Source: Allobosea sp. Root381 (GTDB lineage Bacteria > Pseudomonadota > Alphaproteobacteria > Rhizobiales > Beijerinckiaceae). Taken from it: 64,000 nucleotides of DNA. Every line of letters begins with the position of its first letter. Position 1 is the stretch's first letter. Below the pieces are notes generated by a model, which did not search any database, had not been told where the DNA came from, and saw nothing but the letters and a program-made list of their open reading frames with translations. Location of the stretch: positions 88,669 to 152,668 of the forward strand of contig NZ_LMJT01000002.1 of the NCBI RefSeq assembly GCF_001429395.1, read 5' to 3'. A program made the translations under genes and the position numbers. Positions 62,224 to 64,000 of the stretch are shown one piece after another.

Positions 62224-63765
62224 ATGAACCGTCTTCTCGCCGGCGTCTGTTTGCTCCCGCTCCTGGCCGTTCCGGCCCTGGCCCAGTCGCTGACCGTCGC
62301 CGTGCAGGCCGACGTCCGCAGCATCAATCCGGGCGTCAACCGCGACGACGGCACGGATGATTTCGCCCTGCAGATGGTCGAGGGCCTCGTCGGCTATGAC
62401 GAGGGCGGCACGCCGCAGCCCCTGCTCGCCGAGAAGGTCGACGTCTCGGCCGACGGCAAGACCTACACCTTCGCGCTCCGCCAGGGCGTCAAGTTCCATA
62501 ACGGCGCGGAGCTCACCTCCGCCGACGTGCTCTGGAATTGGCAGCGCTACATGGACCCGAAGACGGATTGGCGCTGCACCTCCGAGTTCGATGGCCGCTC
62601 CGGCCTCAAGGTCGAGGAGGTGACGGCGCCGGATGCGCGCACCGTGGTCATGAAGATCGACAAGCCGAACGCGCTCTTCCTCGACACCATGGCCCGCACC
62701 GACTGCGCCATGACCGCGATCATCCACAAGGATTCGGTCAAGGAAGACGGCAGCTTCGACAAGCCGGTCGGCACCGGGCCATACAAGTTCGGCGAGTGGA
62801 AGCGCGGCGAGTTCTTCACCATGACCGCCTTCGAGGGCTACGCCTCGCCGAAGACGGACGGCAAGGTCGACGGCTATGTCGGCTCGAAGCGGCCGCAGCT
62901 GAAGGAGGTGAAGTTCCTCGTCGTCAAGGATCCGGCGACGATCACCGCGGGCCTGACCTCGGGCGCCATCGACCTGAGCGAGATCCTGCCCAGCGACGTG
63001 CAGGAGATGCGCAAGCAGCCGAAGCTCGACGTCGTCACCGCGCCGACGGCCGTCCGCCATGTCCTGCTGATCCAGACCCGCGACGCGGTGATGGGCAATC
63101 TCAAGCTGCGCCAGGCGATCGCCGCCGCGCTCGACATGGACGAGGTGGTCGCCGCCGCTTCCGACGGTCTCGGCCAGACCAACACCTCGCCGATCTATTC
63201 GCGCTCGGCCTATTTCGGCGCGGTCGAGAAGGTGGGGCACAAATACGACCCGGCGCGCGCCAAGAAGCTGCTGGCCGAGGCCGGCTACAAGGGCGAGAAG
63301 ATCTCGATCCTCGCCAACAAGCGCCCGCGCGTGCCGAGCTTCCCGGCCGCCGTCGTGGTGCAGGCCATGCTGCAGGCCGCCGGAGTCAATGCCGAGATCG
63401 AGGTGATCGACTGGGCGACCCAGCTCGACCGCTACAATCGCGGCAACTACCAGATGCAGTCCTTCTCCTTCTCGGCCCGCTTCGACCCCGCGATCGCCTT
63501 CGAGCAGTTCGCCGGCGACAAGACCAAGCAGCCGCGCAAGGTCTGGGACAACCCCGAGGCGCTGACCAAGATCGACCGCCTCATGACGATCTCGGACCGT
63601 GCCGAGCGCCAGAAGCTCGTCGACGAGCTGCACAAGCAGGTTATCGACGAAGTGCCGCTGATCTTCATGTTCAACGGCGTCGACGCCATCGCGCACAGCA
63701 AGCGGGTCAAGGGTTTCCAACCCTGGCAGTCCAAGCTGCGCATGTGGGAAGTAACCGCCAACTGA
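62224..63765 (+). CDS. Family-5 (Dpp/Opp-type) ABC substrate-binding protein, copy 2
   Basis: 513 residues. The signal peptide ends near VPALA (about 20). It carries the same series of motifs as copy 1: ADVRSINPGVNRDDGTDD, KGVKFHNGAE-like QGVKFHNGAELTSADVLW, RTDCAM, GSFDKPVGTGPYKFGEW, GYKGEKISILANKR and DWATQLDRYNRGNYQMQ. AAGGGGAATTG precedes the ATG. A DppB-type permease gene follows after repeat sequence, so this copy belongs to a complete importer whose rest lies past the window end. Confidence 0.93.
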   Translation: MNRLLAGVCLLPLLAVPALAQSLTVAVQADVRSINPGVNRDDGTDDFALQMVEGLVGYDEGGTPQPLLAEKVDVSADGKTYTFALRQGVKFHNGAELTSADVLWNWQRYMDPKTDWRCTSEFDGRSGLKVEEVTAPDARTVVMKIDKPNALFLDTMARTDCAMTAIIHKDSVKEDGSFDKPVGTGPYKFGEWKRGEFFTMTAFEGYASPKTDGKVDGYVGSKRPQLKEVKFLVVKDPATITAGLTSGAIDLSEILPSDVQEMRKQPKLDVVTAPTAVRHVLLIQTRDAVMGNLKLRQAIAAALDMDEVVAAASDGLGQTNTSPIYSRSAYFGAVEKVGHKYDPARAKKLLAEAGYKGEKISILANKRPRVPSFPAAVVVQAMLQAAGVNAEIEVIDWATQLDRYNRGNYQMQSFSFSARFDPAIAFEQFAGDKTKQPRKVWDNPEALTKIDRLMTISDRAERQKLVDELHKQVIDEVPLIFMFNGVDAIAHSKRVKGFQPWQSKLRMWEVTAN

Positions 63766-63777
63766 CGGCGGCTGGCC

Positions 63778-63823
63778 GCTGCAGCATGTCCGCCATTTAG
63801 TAGAAGCGCGGACATGCTGCAGC
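63778..63823. repeat. Long perfect hairpin after binding-protein gene copy 2
   Basis: Perfect 16-base arms GCTGCAGCATGTCCGC (63778-63793) and complement (63808-63823) with a 14-base loop. It lies 12 bases past the stop, inside the presumed operon, with no T-run, so it looks like an mRNA-stabilising or attenuating repeat rather than a terminator. Confidence 0.85.
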
Positions 63824-63836
63824 TCCCTCTTCTGAC

Positions 63837-63884
63837 GCATTTTCTTCACGCGAACCGGTACCCACTTCGCTCGAAAATGCTCTA
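63837..63884. repeat. GCATTTTC...GAAAATGC intergenic repeat
   Basis: Arms GCATTTTC (63837-63844) and GAAAATGC (63873-63880) flank CGCGAACCGGTACCCACTTC, and CTCT/CTA follows. This block, with GAACCGGTACCCACTTCGCTCGAAAA-like wording, is a repeat I recall as common in Rhizobiales genomes. It follows directly on the long hairpin. Confidence 0.7.
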
Positions 63885-63896
63885 GCGAGACCGATC

Positions 63897-64000
63897 ATGC
63901 TGCGTTTCACGCTGACGCGGATAGGGATGGCGATACCGACGCTGCTGATTGTCGCGGTGTCTGTGTTCGTCCTGATCCGCCTGATACCGGGCGACCCGGC
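63897..64000 (+). CDS. DppB-type ABC transporter permease, 3' end outside the window
   Basis: The first 34 codons are visible: MLRFTLTRIGMAIPTLLIVA then VSVFVLIRLIPGDP. The first membrane helix followed by LIRLIPGDP is the hallmark N-terminus of DppB/OppB permeases. It belongs with the binding protein at 62224-63765. Confidence 0.9.
   Translation, partial: MLRFTLTRIGMAIPTLLIVAVSVFVLIRLIPGDP

Overview
The window is about 64 kb of GC-rich, densely packed bacterial chromosome. Everything readable points to an alphaproteobacterium of the Hyphomicrobiales (Rhizobiales), most like Bosea and its relatives. The signs are a Porin_2-type porin, the ethylmalonyl-CoA pathway genes ccr and mcd, a membrane protein with a COG3743-type helix-hairpin-helix domain, and intergenic palindromic repeats of the kinds seen across this order. 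The genus is an inference, not a demonstration. I see no rRNA, tRNA, CRISPR array, insertion sequence, integrase or prophage gene.

Layout. 1-7.2 kb is cell envelope: a lytic transglycosylase cut by the window edge, an alpha/beta hydrolase, an OmpA-domain protein with a small membrane partner, and the porin. 7.6-14.1 kb holds tamA and tamB, with a palindromic repeat between them. 14.2-21.6 kb has a hydratase-type enzyme, a VOC protein, a complete branched-chain amino acid type ABC importer (binding protein, livH, livM, livG, livF) and a Gfo/Idh/MocA oxidoreductase. 21.6-31.4 kb has an HD-GYP protein, a SIMPL protein, the ethylmalonyl-CoA pathway genes mcd and ccr with a DMT transporter and a GST between them, ubiG, and aspartate kinase. 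31.5-38.8 kb has a phosphoesterase next to a Ser/Thr kinase fused to a universal-stress domain, an APH-type phosphotransferase next to an acyl-CoA dehydrogenase (the ACAD10/11 arrangement in two genes), an Old Yellow Enzyme and an M32 carboxypeptidase.

39.0-46.7 kb is a tightly coupled seven-gene catabolic operon. It joins a polyamine/opine-type ABC importer to a three-subunit FAD/[2Fe-2S] amine dehydrogenase of the HcnABC/opine-oxidase type, with a divergent IclR regulator. 46.7-51.1 kb has a DUF3616-like protein, a SelW-like protein and the thiOSGE thiamine operon behind a clear TPP riboswitch. 51.2-53.4 kb has a P1 (DmpA-type) peptidase and a decayed autotransporter subtilase. 53.9-56.8 kb is a divergent two-component pair whose kinase has a 7TMR-DISM sensor and a TTG start. 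56.8-64 kb holds two copies of one design: a divergent GntR regulator, a hydrolase and a family-5 solute-binding protein. The second copy runs into a DppB-type permease cut by the window end.

Most of the window is ordinary core and catabolic gene content. The points most worth following are the duplicated GntR-hydrolase-binding-protein module with candidate operators, the seven-gene operon of unknown substrate, the kinase-USP/phosphoesterase pair, the APH/ACAD pair, the internally deleted autotransporter, and several repeat families placed inside operons, one of which misleads the start call of tamB.
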